Source of the DNA: an uncultured Clostridium sp.
Lineage (GTDB): Bacteria; Bacillota; Clostridia; Clostridiales; Clostridiaceae
Length of the DNA stretch: 23,768 nucleotides
Assembly: GCA_934746785.1 (NCBI GenBank)
Contig: CAKVFO010000042.1
Coordinates: forward strand, 1-23,768
Direction: 5' to 3'
Positions 8,684 through 17,143 of the stretch are shown here, piece after piece; position 1 is the stretch's first letter; each line of letters starts with the position of its first letter. A program made the translations under genes and the position numbers. The notes beneath the pieces are model-generated. The model had not been told where the DNA came from. It made no database searches and saw only the letters and a list, made by a program, of their open reading frames with translations.

Positions 8684-9568
8684 TTAACCTTTTACTGCTC
8701 CTGCTGTCAATCCTTTTGCAATAAACTTTTGGAAACATAAGAATAGTATAACTACTGGTAATGATGATAAAACTGCTCCTGCTGAATATACTGTCCAGTT
8801 TGATGAGAACTTATCATTTATAAAGTTACGCATACCAACTGCAATAGTCTGTACTGTTGAATCTTTTAATAATGCTGAACTCATCATAAATTCACTATAT
8901 GCATTAATAAATGCAAATAAAAATATAACTAATGCCATGTTTTTAATTAATGGTAAAACTACCTTTACAAAAGCTTGTGCTGTTGTGGCTCCATCAACAT
9001 ATGCAGCTTCAATAAGATCTGTTGGTACTCCGTCCATATATCCTTTCATAAGCCATATGTTATAAGCCATACCTGTACACATTAATATTATTATTACTGG
9101 TAAATTATCCATTAAGTTATTGTTATAAGCAACTCTTAAGATTGCTGGTAAAGCCATGGATGTTGGAAACATTTGAAGAATTAATAAAGCCATTAATCCT
9201 TTACTTCTAAAAGCAAATCTTAATTTTGAAAAAGCAAATGCTGCTGGTATAACAAAGGATAATTGTATTAATCCAGATGCTACTGATACAACTATTGAAT
9301 TAAATAGCCACTTAGTAAAGTTTGTCTCTGTTAATAGTTTTCTATAATTATCAAATGTATAACTATTAGGCAATAAAGATGTTTGTGTAAATGAGCTTCC
9401 CTTACTTAAAGATGCTCCTAATATTGATACAATAGGAAAAAGTACAATAAACAACATTATCCATATACCTATTCTAGATAACCATAATGACTTTCTCCCT
9501 TTTTTAGAAACCTTTTTTACATATTTTAATTCTGATTCTAATTCTTTTGAACTTAATTCCATCTGCAT
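8684..9568 (-). CDS. malG: Maltodextrin ABC transporter permease MalG
   Basis: Inner-membrane permease of a CUT1 carbohydrate ABC importer, pairing with MalF. Six hydrophobic helices are visible, with the cytoplasmic ATPase-contact loop EAAYVDGATTAQAFVKVVLP (EAA motif) in the C-terminal third. Starting at the ATG at 9568 gives 294 residues. I prefer this to the in-frame TTG at 9586 because GGAGG lies 9 bp before the ATG, and the ATG then follows the malF stop by one base. It is the last transporter gene; no ATPase gene follows it. Confidence 0.93.
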   Translation of the reverse strand: MQMELSSKELESELKYVKKVSKKGRKSLWLSRIGIWIMLFIVLFPIVSILGASLSKGSSFTQTSLLPNSYTFDNYRKLLTETNFTKWLFNSIVVSVASGLIQLSFVIPAAFAFSKLRFAFRSKGLMALLILQMFPTSMALPAILRVAYNNNLMDNLPVIIILMCTGMAYNIWLMKGYMDGVPTDLIEAAYVDGATTAQAFVKVVLPLIKNMALVIFLFAFINAYSEFMMSSALLKDSTVQTIAVGMRNFINDKFSSNWTVYSAGAVLSSLPVVILFLCFQKFIAKGLTAGAVKG

Positions 9569-9569
9569 A

Positions 9570-10502
9570 CTATTCAACCTCCTCAAATTGTCCTGATAAT
9601 TTCATTTGAGAATAAGATATTGCTGCTAAGATTACAAAAATTATAATACTTATTGTTGATGCTATATCTATTCTACCGAACTGAGTAGATAACTTATAAT
9701 TAACAGATGCTAATATATCTGTATAACCTGCAAATTGAGTTGTTAATCTTGCTGGCCCACCATTAGTAATTAAGTATGCTGAGTTAAAGTTATTAAAGTT
9801 AAATGCAAAGCTGGTAATTAATAATGGATATGATGTTCTTGCTAATGATGGAAGTGTTATTTTAGTAAACTTAATCCACCAATTTGCTCCATCAACATCT
9901 GCTGCTTCATAATAGACATCTGGAATTGAAGCTAAACCTCCCATACATACATTCATCATATAAGGGAACCCAAGCCATATATTAGCAATAGTTATTCCGA
10001 CTTTTGCCCAGAAAGGATCTGTAAGCCATGGAATTGGTTCTGAAATTAAATGTATACTCATTAATAAGTTATTTACAGCACCATAAGTTCCATTTAATAA
10101 ACCTTGCCATGATAATACGGCTACGGCTACTGGTAATGCCCATGGTAAAATTAATATTGCCTTATATAATGGTTTTTCTTTCATATCAGAGTTATTTAAT
10201 AATAATGCCATTAATAATCCTACTAAGAAACATCCTGCTGTTGAAATTAATGCATTTACAAGTGTCCACCCAAATACAGGTAAAAATAACTCCTTGAAAG
10301 GGCCATTGAACACATCTACAAAGTTTGTAAGTCCAATAAATGAACTTTCTCCATCTTTTGTGTATACTGTCTTATTTGTAAGAGAAATCCATACAGTATA
10401 TAAAATAGGTAATATTGTAAATATTAATATATAGATTAAACTTGCAATTAGGTATGGTGCAGCTTTTAATGTCCCATTACTTTTTTTCTTGCTTGCAGCC
10501 AT
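9570..10502 (-). CDS. malF: Maltodextrin ABC transporter permease MalF
   Basis: A 310-residue CUT1-family permease. A basic N-terminus (MAASKKKSNG) is followed by six or seven hydrophobic helices. The EAA loop EAADVDGANWWIKFTKITLP lies at about 198-217. It lacks the large periplasmic P2 loop of the enterobacterial protein, as is usual in Firmicutes. It forms the membrane channel with MalG and receives maltodextrin from the lipoprotein MalE. The RBS GAGGGGGG is unusually strong. It sits about 30 bp after malE and 1 bp before malG, in one transcription unit. Confidence 0.93.
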   Translation of the reverse strand: MAASKKKSNGTLKAAPYLIASLIYILIFTILPILYTVWISLTNKTVYTKDGESSFIGLTNFVDVFNGPFKELFLPVFGWTLVNALISTAGCFLVGLLMALLLNNSDMKEKPLYKAILILPWALPVAVAVLSWQGLLNGTYGAVNNLLMSIHLISEPIPWLTDPFWAKVGITIANIWLGFPYMMNVCMGGLASIPDVYYEAADVDGANWWIKFTKITLPSLARTSYPLLITSFAFNFNNFNSAYLITNGGPARLTTQFAGYTDILASVNYKLSTQFGRIDIASTISIIIFVILAAISYSQMKLSGQFEEVE

Positions 10503-10533
10503 ATTTAATCCCCCCTCATTTCTTATAAAAATA

Positions 10534-11739
10534 CTACTTAATTTGTGTAATTCCGCTTACTGTTTGATCATAAATATTTTTAGCCGCTGTAGCTGCATCT
10601 ATTTGACCTGAAATTAATAATTTCAAATTGTTTTTACCTGGTTCCCAAATAGCTTGTACTTCTGGTATGTTTGGCATAGGTGTTGCATCTTCAGCTGATT
10701 GTGCAAATACTTGTATATCTTTATTATCCTTAAATGAAGCTTCTTGTTGAGCTGATTTAAGAACTGGGATTCTATTACCTTCATTTATAATAATATCTGT
10801 ATTATTTTCATTTAAATATTTTATAAGTTCCCAAGACTTATCTTGTTTTTTAGAATTTTTATTAACAAAAGCTGATTGTACACCTAAGAATGGTGATATC
10901 TTATTTCCATTTAAAGTTGGCAACTTACATAATCCTAGGTTAATACCTGCATCTTTAACATCTTTAACATTCCAAGGTCCTGAAATATAAAAAGCTGTTT
11001 CACCATTAACAAATTTTGATTTTGCAATATCGTCTGTAACATCAGCTGTCATTAATCCATCTTTTTGAACACAGTCTTGAATAAATTGTAACCCCTTAAC
11101 TGTTCCTTCAGTATTAAGACCAACATCGTTTACATCTAATGTTCCATTATTGTTTTTAAATACATAACCACCATTAGCTGTGATTAAGCCATATGTTATA
11201 TATAAATCTCCTGCATTAAACATAAATCCTTTTTGCTTACCTATTTCTACTGCTTCTTCCATAGTCTTAGGTGCTTCTGAAACTTTGTCTTTATTATAAT
11301 ATAATGCAATTGCTTCTTCTGCTATTGGCAAAGCATACATCTTACCGTCTATAGTTACTGCATCTAATACGTTTTGTGATACATAATCATCTTTATTGAT
11401 TGTTCCACTTGGAACTTCTGCAAGTAAATCTGCTTTTTGGAATGTTCCTAAATTATCATTAGCTATTCCATAGTAAATATCAGGTCCTGAACTACTATTA
11501 GCTGCTTCTTTAAATACCTGCATTTCACCTTGGTCTTCTACAACCTTTACATTAATATCATTCTTTTCTCCCCACTCTTTAGCTAGTTCTTCAACCTTTG
11601 TCACTTCCTTTGTTGATAAGTGTGACCATACAGTTATTGTTTCTTTCCCATTATCTTTACTTCCTCCACAGCCAACTAACCCTGTTGACATAACTAAAGC
11701 TGACATAATAACCGCTAAAATTTTTGAACGTTTTCCCAT
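10534..11739 (-). CDS. malE: Maltodextrin-binding lipoprotein MalE
   Basis: Extracellular solute-binding protein (family 1) of the maltodextrin importer. A lipoprotein signal peptide is present: basic MGKRSK, hydrophobic core, and lipobox LVGC with the lipidated cysteine at residue 24, followed by a polar tether GGSKDNGKET. The mature part has the family's opening ITVWSH and later ISGPWNVKD. Length (401) is normal. It is the first gene of the operon, with RBS AGGAGGAG, and is preceded by a promoter and two LacI-type operators. Binding of maltose/maltodextrin is inferred from the neighbouring amylomaltase, glucosidase and phosphorylase genes. Confidence 0.93.
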   Translation of the reverse strand: MGKRSKILAVIMSALVMSTGLVGCGGSKDNGKETITVWSHLSTKEVTKVEELAKEWGEKNDINVKVVEDQGEMQVFKEAANSSSGPDIYYGIANDNLGTFQKADLLAEVPSGTINKDDYVSQNVLDAVTIDGKMYALPIAEEAIALYYNKDKVSEAPKTMEEAVEIGKQKGFMFNAGDLYITYGLITANGGYVFKNNNGTLDVNDVGLNTEGTVKGLQFIQDCVQKDGLMTADVTDDIAKSKFVNGETAFYISGPWNVKDVKDAGINLGLCKLPTLNGNKISPFLGVQSAFVNKNSKKQDKSWELIKYLNENNTDIIINEGNRIPVLKSAQQEASFKDNKDIQVFAQSAEDATPMPNIPEVQAIWEPGKNNLKLLISGQIDAATAAKNIYDQTVSGITQIK

Positions 11740-11766
11740 TGTTAACTCCTCCTACTCTCTTCTTTC

Positions 11767-11778
11767 GGAACCGTTTCC
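11767..11778. promoter_or_regulatory. LacI-type operator 2 in the malE leader
   Basis: GGAACCGTTTCC, an imperfect palindrome with CG at its centre, lies within the malE leader about 30 bp before the start codon. It resembles the operator in front of malR. A CcpA cre site has a similar shape, so dual use is possible. Confidence 0.6.
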
Positions 11779-11842
11779 ATAGGACCTATTAAAAATATAA
11801 GAGCTTCATGAAATAACTCTTACTGCTAAAAATCAGCCCATC

Positions 11843-11854
11843 GGTATCGTTTCC
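11843..11854. promoter_or_regulatory. LacI-type operator 1 at the malE promoter
   Basis: GGTATCGTTTCC lies just downstream of the malE -10 and so over the start site. Its spacing to operator 2 is 76 bp, close to a whole number of helical turns, which would allow a repressor to bridge both. Confidence 0.6.
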
Positions 11855-11860
11855 ATTTAC

Positions 11861-11890
11861 ATTGTACACCTTTAGTGTAATATTTTACAA
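11861..11890 (-). promoter_or_regulatory. malE (mal operon) promoter
   Basis: Minus-strand -35 TTGTAA (11885-11890), 18-bp spacer and -10 TACAAT (11861-11866). The -35 overlaps the stop codon of the upstream regulator gene. Operator 1 follows about 6 bp downstream of the -10. Confidence 0.55.
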
Positions 11891-12844
11891 GGGGTTTTTT
11901 TTATTTTTTTTCTTTTCTTTCCATAAGCTATATAAAACCTTAAATACAATAGCCTCATTAAAGTTTTTTATATCAAAGCCAGTAAACTTTTGAAGCTTAT
12001 CAATTCTATATATCAATGTATTTCTATGTATATATAGTAGCTTTGAACTTTCACTAATATTTAATCCACATTTGAAAAACACCTCTATAGATTTAATCAT
12101 TTCTTCATCAAGACTATTAAATCCCTTTTCATAATTTTCTACTAACTTCTGAGCTTTTTCCCTATCCATACTATCTATAATTTCTTCAAAGATTAATGAA
12201 TTTACACCTATAACTTCATTCTCCAAGTTGTACTTCTTCGCTAAAGCTATCTTTTTTAAACTTTTTTCTACTTCTTTAGATAGTTCCCAATAACCTTCTA
12301 CATAAGAATAGCTAATAATACACTTTTCCTTTGTATTGTACTCTAATGTTTCTTTTAAACTTTCAGCATGTTCTTTAGGATCATCTAATAATCCCATAAT
12401 TAATATATTATTTTTATAATTCAATACACTAATATTTTCTATATCATAACCATCTTTTATCATATCCATGCTTTCTTTTATACTATTTCTAATATTTATA
12501 ATAATTAGAACAAATTGATTACACAAAAAATTATATACTTCTTCAATTTCACTTTTAGAATAATCTTTGTTTTCTATGATACTTTTTAATATACAACTTT
12601 CCCTCTCATCTTGCTCTCTTATCTTTGAAATAACATAGCTTTTTAATAAGGGTAATACACTCTTATCTTTTGAATTTACCATTAGTGTCAAATCATTTCC
12701 TAATACCTCAATTTCAACTTTTGCGAAAGTATTCTTTATGTTTAAATTTTTTGAAGAATAGAGTTCTCCACTATTGTTTGTTACTTTAAATGCTACCTTA
12801 GCAAAACTTTCAATATTATAAAAAAACTCCTTAATATTTTTCAT
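11885..12844 (-). CDS. PucR/CdaR-type transcriptional regulator
   Basis: A 319-residue cytoplasmic protein. Residues about 250-306 form the C-terminal helix-turn-helix of the PucR/CdaR family: FFKCGLNISESSKLLYIHRN then TLIYRIDKLQKFTGFDI. The middle part (about 95-230) resembles the GGDEF-like domain usual in this family, and the N-terminal 80 residues are not recognised. Such proteins are often activators responding to a metabolite. It lies directly upstream of malE in the same direction, its stop overlapping the malE -35, and downstream of the second malQ, so a role in starch or maltodextrin control is an inference from position only. It has its own promoter. Confidence 0.8.
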   Translation of the reverse strand: MKNIKEFFYNIESFAKVAFKVTNNSGELYSSKNLNIKNTFAKVEIEVLGNDLTLMVNSKDKSVLPLLKSYVISKIREQDERESCILKSIIENKDYSKSEIEEVYNFLCNQFVLIIINIRNSIKESMDMIKDGYDIENISVLNYKNNILIMGLLDDPKEHAESLKETLEYNTKEKCIISYSYVEGYWELSKEVEKSLKKIALAKKYNLENEVIGVNSLIFEEIIDSMDREKAQKLVENYEKGFNSLDEEMIKSIEVFFKCGLNISESSKLLYIHRNTLIYRIDKLQKFTGFDIKNFNEAIVFKVLYSLWKEKKKNKKNPL

Positions 12845-12886
12845 CTTTTCATCCCCAATCTCTCCTTTAATAGGATATTCATCTTA

Positions 12887-12915
12887 AATATAACTCTATT
12901 TGTCAACGTATTCAA
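12887..12915 (-). promoter_or_regulatory. Promoter of the PucR-type regulator gene
   Basis: Minus-strand -35 TTGAAT (12910-12915), 17-bp spacer and -10 TATATT (12887-12892), about 45 bp before the start codon. A TTGACA lies inside the spacer but has no matching -10. Confidence 0.45.
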
Positions 12916-12948
12916 CTAATATATTCCATATAATCTCTTCAAATTTTG

Positions 12949-12984
12949 TTTTTGTATAAAACTACAATTTTCTGTATACAAAAA
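12949..12984. repeat. 10-bp inverted repeat upstream of the PucR-type gene
   Basis: TTTTTGTATA (12949-12958) and TATACAAAAA (12975-12984) are perfect inverted copies with a 16-bp gap. They lie between the malQ2 terminator and the regulator promoter. This could be an operator or a backup terminator; I cannot tell which. Confidence 0.5.
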
Positions 12985-13030
12985 AATAGTATTGCTATCC
13001 AAATTTATAATAAAATCAGTGCAATACTAT
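12980..13030 (-). terminator. Terminator of the second malQ
   Basis: ATAGTATTGC (leftward from 13030) pairs with GCAATACTAT (ending at 12986) across a 25-nt loop, followed by a T-run at 12980-12985. It starts about 10 bp after the malQ2 stop. Confidence 0.7.
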
Positions 13031-13040
13031 AATCTATTTT

Positions 13041-14531
13041 TTACTTTCTTCCAAACATATAATTCATATCTAGAATTCTTTGTGCTAATTCATCTGTAGT
13101 AGTTCCTGATTTCATTCTCCAGCTCCAATTTCCACCTAAACTTGATGGTAAGTTCATTCTTCCTTCATTCCCTATACCTAAAAAATCCTGCATTTGAGCT
13201 ATTGCTATTTTAGCTATACTAGACCATACTCCTCTTATAATTCCAAAGCTATACCCTTCTTCTTTATTTAATCCAAGATACCTTTTAGCATTTTTAACTT
13301 CATGCTGTCTAGAAGAATCATTAAACCATCCTATACATGTATCATTATCATGAGTACCTGTATATGCAACACAATTTCTTGTATAGTTATGTGGTAAATA
13401 TGGATTTCCACCAGAACCATCAAAAGCAAATTGTATAACCTTCATTCCTGGATATCCTGTCTTGTTTAAGAAATCAATAACATCCTCTGTTAAAAATCCT
13501 AAGTCCTCTGCAATAATTTCTATATTACCTAGTTTTTCTTTTACTTTATTAAATAGGTCATTAGCTGGTCCCTTTACCCACTTACCATTCATAGCTGTCA
13601 CTTCACCATATGGAATTTCCCAAAAGGATTCAAATCCCCTAAAATGATCTATTCTTATAACATCATATAACTTAAAACTATACTCTATTCTATTTATCCA
13701 CCACTGATAATCAGTCCTTTTCATATAATCCCAGTCATATATTGTATTTCCCCATAATTGACCTGTAGCTGAAAATGCATCAGGCGGACATCCTGCAACA
13801 ACCGTAGGTTCTAACGTTTCTTTATTTATTTTAAAATCTTCTGGGCTGCTCCATGTCTCAACACTATCAGCCGAAACATATATAGGTATATCTCCTATGA
13901 TTTTTATGCCTGAATTATTCGCATATTCTTTAAGCTTTTTCCATTGTTTATTAAATAAATATTGTAGAATTCCCCAATATTCTATTTTATTTTTAAGCTT
14001 ATCTTTATATTTGTTTAAAGCATCCTTTCTTCTAAATTTAACATCCTCTTCCCAATCAACCCAGCTCTTATAATTAAATTCCTCTTTTAATGCCATATAC
14101 AAAGTATAATCTTCAAGCCATTCCTTATTATCATCTTTAAATTTTATGAATTCTTCTTTTATTTTTTTATTATTTTTATAATTTGCGTATGCTTTTTTTA
14201 GTACCTTATATTTAGCATTATATATTGCCCCATAATCTACTCTTTCTTCATTATTTCCATAGTGTTCATTTATATAATCTTCTCTCTTTAGCAAGCCATC
14301 TTCCTCCAACATATGGAAATCAATAAAATATGGATTACCTGCAAATGCAGTGAAACATTGATATGGTGAATCTCCATATCCAGTATGCCCCAAAGGCAAT
14401 ATTTGCCAGTATGAAATTCCAGATTTCTTTAAAAAATCAACAAACTCATAAGCTTCTTTACCAAAAGTTCCGATACCAAACTTACCTGGCAATGAAGATA
14501 TATGCATCAGTATTCCAGCGCCTCTTACCAT
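13041..14531 (-). CDS. malQ: 4-alpha-glucanotransferase (amylomaltase, GH77), second copy
   Basis: A 496-residue paralogue of the operon malQ, with the same GH77 triad: D295 in VIRIDHFRGF, E342 in IIAEDLG and D395 in GTHDND. The N-terminus MVRGAGILMHISSLPG and the motif IGDIPIYVSADSVETW agree with the family. It should disproportionate maltodextrins in the cytoplasm. It stands alone: its own terminator follows and a truncated dispersed repeat precedes it. RBS GGGAGG lies 10 bp before the ATG. The two copies are similar along their whole length, so this looks like duplication with divergence rather than a broken gene. Confidence 0.95.
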   Translation of the reverse strand: MVRGAGILMHISSLPGKFGIGTFGKEAYEFVDFLKKSGISYWQILPLGHTGYGDSPYQCFTAFAGNPYFIDFHMLEEDGLLKREDYINEHYGNNEERVDYGAIYNAKYKVLKKAYANYKNNKKIKEEFIKFKDDNKEWLEDYTLYMALKEEFNYKSWVDWEEDVKFRRKDALNKYKDKLKNKIEYWGILQYLFNKQWKKLKEYANNSGIKIIGDIPIYVSADSVETWSSPEDFKINKETLEPTVVAGCPPDAFSATGQLWGNTIYDWDYMKRTDYQWWINRIEYSFKLYDVIRIDHFRGFESFWEIPYGEVTAMNGKWVKGPANDLFNKVKEKLGNIEIIAEDLGFLTEDVIDFLNKTGYPGMKVIQFAFDGSGGNPYLPHNYTRNCVAYTGTHDNDTCIGWFNDSSRQHEVKNAKRYLGLNKEEGYSFGIIRGVWSSIAKIAIAQMQDFLGIGNEGRMNLPSSLGGNWSWRMKSGTTTDELAQRILDMNYMFGRK

Positions 14532-14576
14532 GAATGTTTAACCTCCCAAAACCTTACTCTATAATTTAATTATTGT

Positions 14577-14699
14577 GCTTTTCTGTTCTTTTTCGGCCTA
14601 TAATTATTTTTAACGTATTTACCAACTTACATATCAGAAAGTCAGTCATAGTCAGTGCTTGCTCTCAAAACAAGCTTTTAATTTCCTATACGCTAAAAA
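14577..14699 (-). repeat. Truncated copy of the dispersed 290-bp repeat
   Basis: This copy keeps the 93-bp inverted-repeat module (about 14606-14699, with AACGTATTTACC at its left and TTTCCTATACGCTAAAAAG at its right) plus about 30 bp of the adjoining part (GCTTTTC...TTCGGCC). The rest of the element is missing. It lies between ribH and malQ2, and its right end merges with the A-run of the ribH terminator. A promoter-like pair TTGGTA (14620-14625), 17 bp, TATAGG (14597-14602) on the minus strand lies inside it, pointing to malQ2. Confidence 0.8.
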
Positions 14700-14733
14700 G
14701 CCTATATTATCAAAATGATATACAGGCTTTTTT
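14695..14733 (-). terminator. Terminator after the ribDEBAH operon
   Basis: AAAAAGCCT...AGGCTTTTT is a strong hairpin with T-runs on both sides, about 60 bp after the ribH stop. It would work in both directions. Confidence 0.85.
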
Positions 14734-14792
14734 ATTAACTATTAAAAATAACCATATTTAATTTTTATTCGTATCTCTCCAATTTATAACTA

Positions 14793-15260
14793 CTATTTTT
14801 CTATATCTGTTAAAAGATTAGCCATTTCAATAACAGTTACCGCTGCATCATATCCCTTATTTCCAGCTTTTGTTCCTGCTCTTTCAATAGCTTGTTGTAT
14901 TGTATCTGTTGTTAAAATTCCAAATGCAACTGGTGTTTCTTCAGACAATGAAACTTGTGCAATACCTTTAGAAACTTCTGCACATACATAATCATAATGT
15001 GAAGTAGCTCCCTTGATTACAGTACCTAAACATACAATTCCATCATACTTTCCTGACTTAGCCATCTTCTTTGCTATTAGTGGAATTTCAAATGCACCAG
15101 GAACCCACGCCACTTCAATATCTTCTTCTTTTACTCCATGTCTAATTAATGCATCTTCTGCACCACCTACTAACTTTGATACTATAAATTCATTAAATCT
15201 TGCAGCTACTATACCTATCTTTAATCCTTCTGCTATTAATTTTCCTTCATAAACCTTCAT
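14793..15260 (-). CDS. ribH: 6,7-dimethyl-8-ribityllumazine synthase
   Basis: Condenses 5-amino-6-ribitylamino-uracil with 3,4-dihydroxy-2-butanone-4-phosphate, the penultimate step of riboflavin synthesis. The 155 residues show AARFNEFIVSKLV, VPGAFEIPLIAKKMA, GTVIKGATSHYDYVC (catalytic His) and FGILTTDTIQQAIERAGTK (phosphate/substrate contacts), all diagnostic. Length is normal. It is the last gene of the rib operon, about 20 bp after ribBA, with RBS GGAGG, and is followed by a strong terminator. Confidence 0.97.
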   Translation of the reverse strand: MKVYEGKLIAEGLKIGIVAARFNEFIVSKLVGGAEDALIRHGVKEEDIEVAWVPGAFEIPLIAKKMAKSGKYDGIVCLGTVIKGATSHYDYVCAEVSKGIAQVSLSEETPVAFGILTTDTIQQAIERAGTKAGNKGYDAAVTVIEMANLLTDIEK

Positions 15261-15278
15261 TTATCTTCCTCCTATATT

Positions 15279-16478
15279 CTAATAATTAACCATATGGGCC
15301 ATTTTTTCTTGCTTTGTTTTTAAATAAAATAAATCTGTTTCATTTGCCTTCATTTCAATTGGAACTCGTTCAACAATTTCTATATCATACTCCGATAATT
15401 GCTCCATTTTTTCTGGATTATTTGTCATTAATCTTATTTTATTAATACATAACTTCTTTAATATTTGAGCTGATACACTGTATTCTCTCATATCAGCTGG
15501 AAATCCTAATTTTAAGTTTGCCTCTACAGTATCATACCCCTGATCTTGAAGTTCATAAGCTCTTATCTTATTTATAAGTCCTATTCCCCTTCCTTCTTGT
15601 CTCATATAGACAAGAACTCCACTTCCTTCTTCCGCAATTCTCTTCATAGCTGCATCATATTGTTCTCCACAGTCACATCTTCTTGAACCTAAAGCATCTC
15701 CTGTAAGACATTCTGAATGAATTCTAGTTAGTACTGGTGAATTAGAATCTATATCTCCTTTTACAAGAGCTATATGATGTTCTCCATTTATCTTATTTAT
15801 ATATCCATGAATTATAAAATCGCCATATTTAGTTGGCATTTTTGCTTTTGCTACCTCTTCAACAAAATCATCATTTTTTCTTCTGTATCTAACTAAATCT
15901 TCTACTGTAATTATTTTTAAATCATGTTTCTTAGCATATTCAAAAAGGTCTGGAGTTCTTGCCATTGTTCCATCATCCTTCATAATTTCACATATAACGC
16001 CTGCTCCTTTAAATCCTGCAAGTTTTGCTAAATCCACAGCAGTTTCAGTGTGACCTCTTCTTTCTAGGACTCCACCTTTCTTAGCTTTTAAAGGAAATAC
16101 ATGACCTGGTCTTCTAAAGTCTTCAGGTTTTGCTTCATCATTTAAAACTTCTTTTATTGTATGTGCCCTTTCAAAAGCTGATATTCCTGTAGTTGTACTT
16201 ATATGATCTATTGAAACAGTGAATGCTGTTTCATGATTGTCTGTATTATTTTCAACCATTTGATTTATCTTCAACTTTTCAAGTATTTCTGCTTCAACAG
16301 GCATACATATAAGACCTCTTGCATTAGCTGCCATAAAGTTAACTATTTCAGGAGTCACCTTTTCCGCTGCTGCAATTAAATCTCCCTCATTTTCTCTGCT
16401 TTCATCATCAATAACAATTACCATCTTCCCATTTTTAATGTCTTCTATTGCTTCTTCTATAGTATTAAACTTATACAT
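15279..16478 (-). CDS. ribBA: Bifunctional DHBP synthase / GTP cyclohydrolase II
   Basis: The N-terminal half (about 1-200) is 3,4-dihydroxy-2-butanone-4-phosphate synthase, with DDESRENEGDLIAAAE and RRGHTETAVDLAKLAG. The C-terminal half (about 205-399) is GTP cyclohydrolase II, with the zinc ligands in CLTGDALGSRRCDC and the catalytic region MRQEGRGIGLINKIRAYELQ. Together they supply both substrates that start riboflavin synthesis, from ribulose-5-phosphate and GTP. The fused form is usual in Firmicutes. Its ATG lies 11 bp after the ribE stop with RBS AAGGAGTG, so it is translated from the same mRNA. Confidence 0.97.
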   Translation of the reverse strand: MYKFNTIEEAIEDIKNGKMVIVIDDESRENEGDLIAAAEKVTPEIVNFMAANARGLICMPVEAEILEKLKINQMVENNTDNHETAFTVSIDHISTTTGISAFERAHTIKEVLNDEAKPEDFRRPGHVFPLKAKKGGVLERRGHTETAVDLAKLAGFKGAGVICEIMKDDGTMARTPDLFEYAKKHDLKIITVEDLVRYRRKNDDFVEEVAKAKMPTKYGDFIIHGYINKINGEHHIALVKGDIDSNSPVLTRIHSECLTGDALGSRRCDCGEQYDAAMKRIAEEGSGVLVYMRQEGRGIGLINKIRAYELQDQGYDTVEANLKLGFPADMREYSVSAQILKKLCINKIRLMTNNPEKMEQLSEYDIEIVERVPIEMKANETDLFYLKTKQEKMAHMVNY

Positions 16479-16489
16479 ACTATCACTCC

Positions 16490-17140
16490 TTACATAAAAC
16501 CATTTTCTATTAAAAAACTTTCATCTATTTCCTGTTCACTGCTTCTTCTTTCTGCAGGTTTCATTAACTTTTCAATATATTTAGCTAAAATATCACATTC
16601 AATATTCACTCTTGAACCTACAGGTTTAGTTAATAATATTGTTTCTTCTGCAGTATGAGGAATTATAGAAACCTTAAAACTCTTATCATCTACATAAGCC
16701 ACAGTTAAACTTATTCCATCTATAGTTATGGAGCCTTTCTCCACAACATATCTAAGCAAGTCCTTATCAAGCTCTATCTGAAACCATACTGCATTATCTT
16801 CTTTTTCAATATGAATTATGTTCCCTGTTCCATCAATATGGCCACTTACTATATGTCCTCCTAATCTTGAATTTAAGGTTAATGCTCTTTCAAGATTTAC
16901 TTTACTTCCAATATTTAATTCTCCTAAGTTTGTCCTCCTTAAAGTTTCTGGCATAACATCTACTTCAACTTCATTTTCACTTATTTTAGTAGCTGTTAAA
17001 CATACACCATTTGTACAGATACTATCTCCAATATTGGTTCCTTCTAATACCTTAGCTGCTTTTATCACCATGCTTGATGAGCTTTCCCCATTTTTTATAG
17101 CTTTAATTGAGCCTATTTCTTCAATAATTCCTGTAAACAT
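16490..17140 (-). CDS. ribE: Riboflavin synthase, alpha chain
   Basis: Dismutates two ribityllumazine molecules to riboflavin. The 216 residues begin MFTGIIEEIGSI, the family signature, and hold two tandem lumazine-binding repeats (about 1-95 and 96-195), seen in VCLTA / ISLTV and GGHIVSGHIDGTG. It begins 3 bp after the ribD stop; its RBS GGAGG overlaps the end of ribD, so the two are coupled. The gene is called ribE or ribC depending on species. Confidence 0.96.
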   Translation of the reverse strand: MFTGIIEEIGSIKAIKNGESSSSMVIKAAKVLEGTNIGDSICTNGVCLTATKISENEVEVDVMPETLRRTNLGELNIGSKVNLERALTLNSRLGGHIVSGHIDGTGNIIHIEKEDNAVWFQIELDKDLLRYVVEKGSITIDGISLTVAYVDDKSFKVSIIPHTAEETILLTKPVGSRVNIECDILAKYIEKLMKPAERRSSEQEIDESFLIENGFM

Positions 17141-17143
17141 ATT

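Noticed and set aside
13462..13647. Plus-strand open frames inside malQ, glgP, ribE, ribD and rlmCD
   Set aside because: They are antisense to conserved genes, have no RBS or family similarity, and reflect codon composition of the genes on the other strand.
14573..14761. A 62-codon plus-strand frame across the truncated repeat and the ribH terminator
   Set aside because: It crosses a terminator and the repeat, has no RBS, and the frame is not conserved in other repeat copies.
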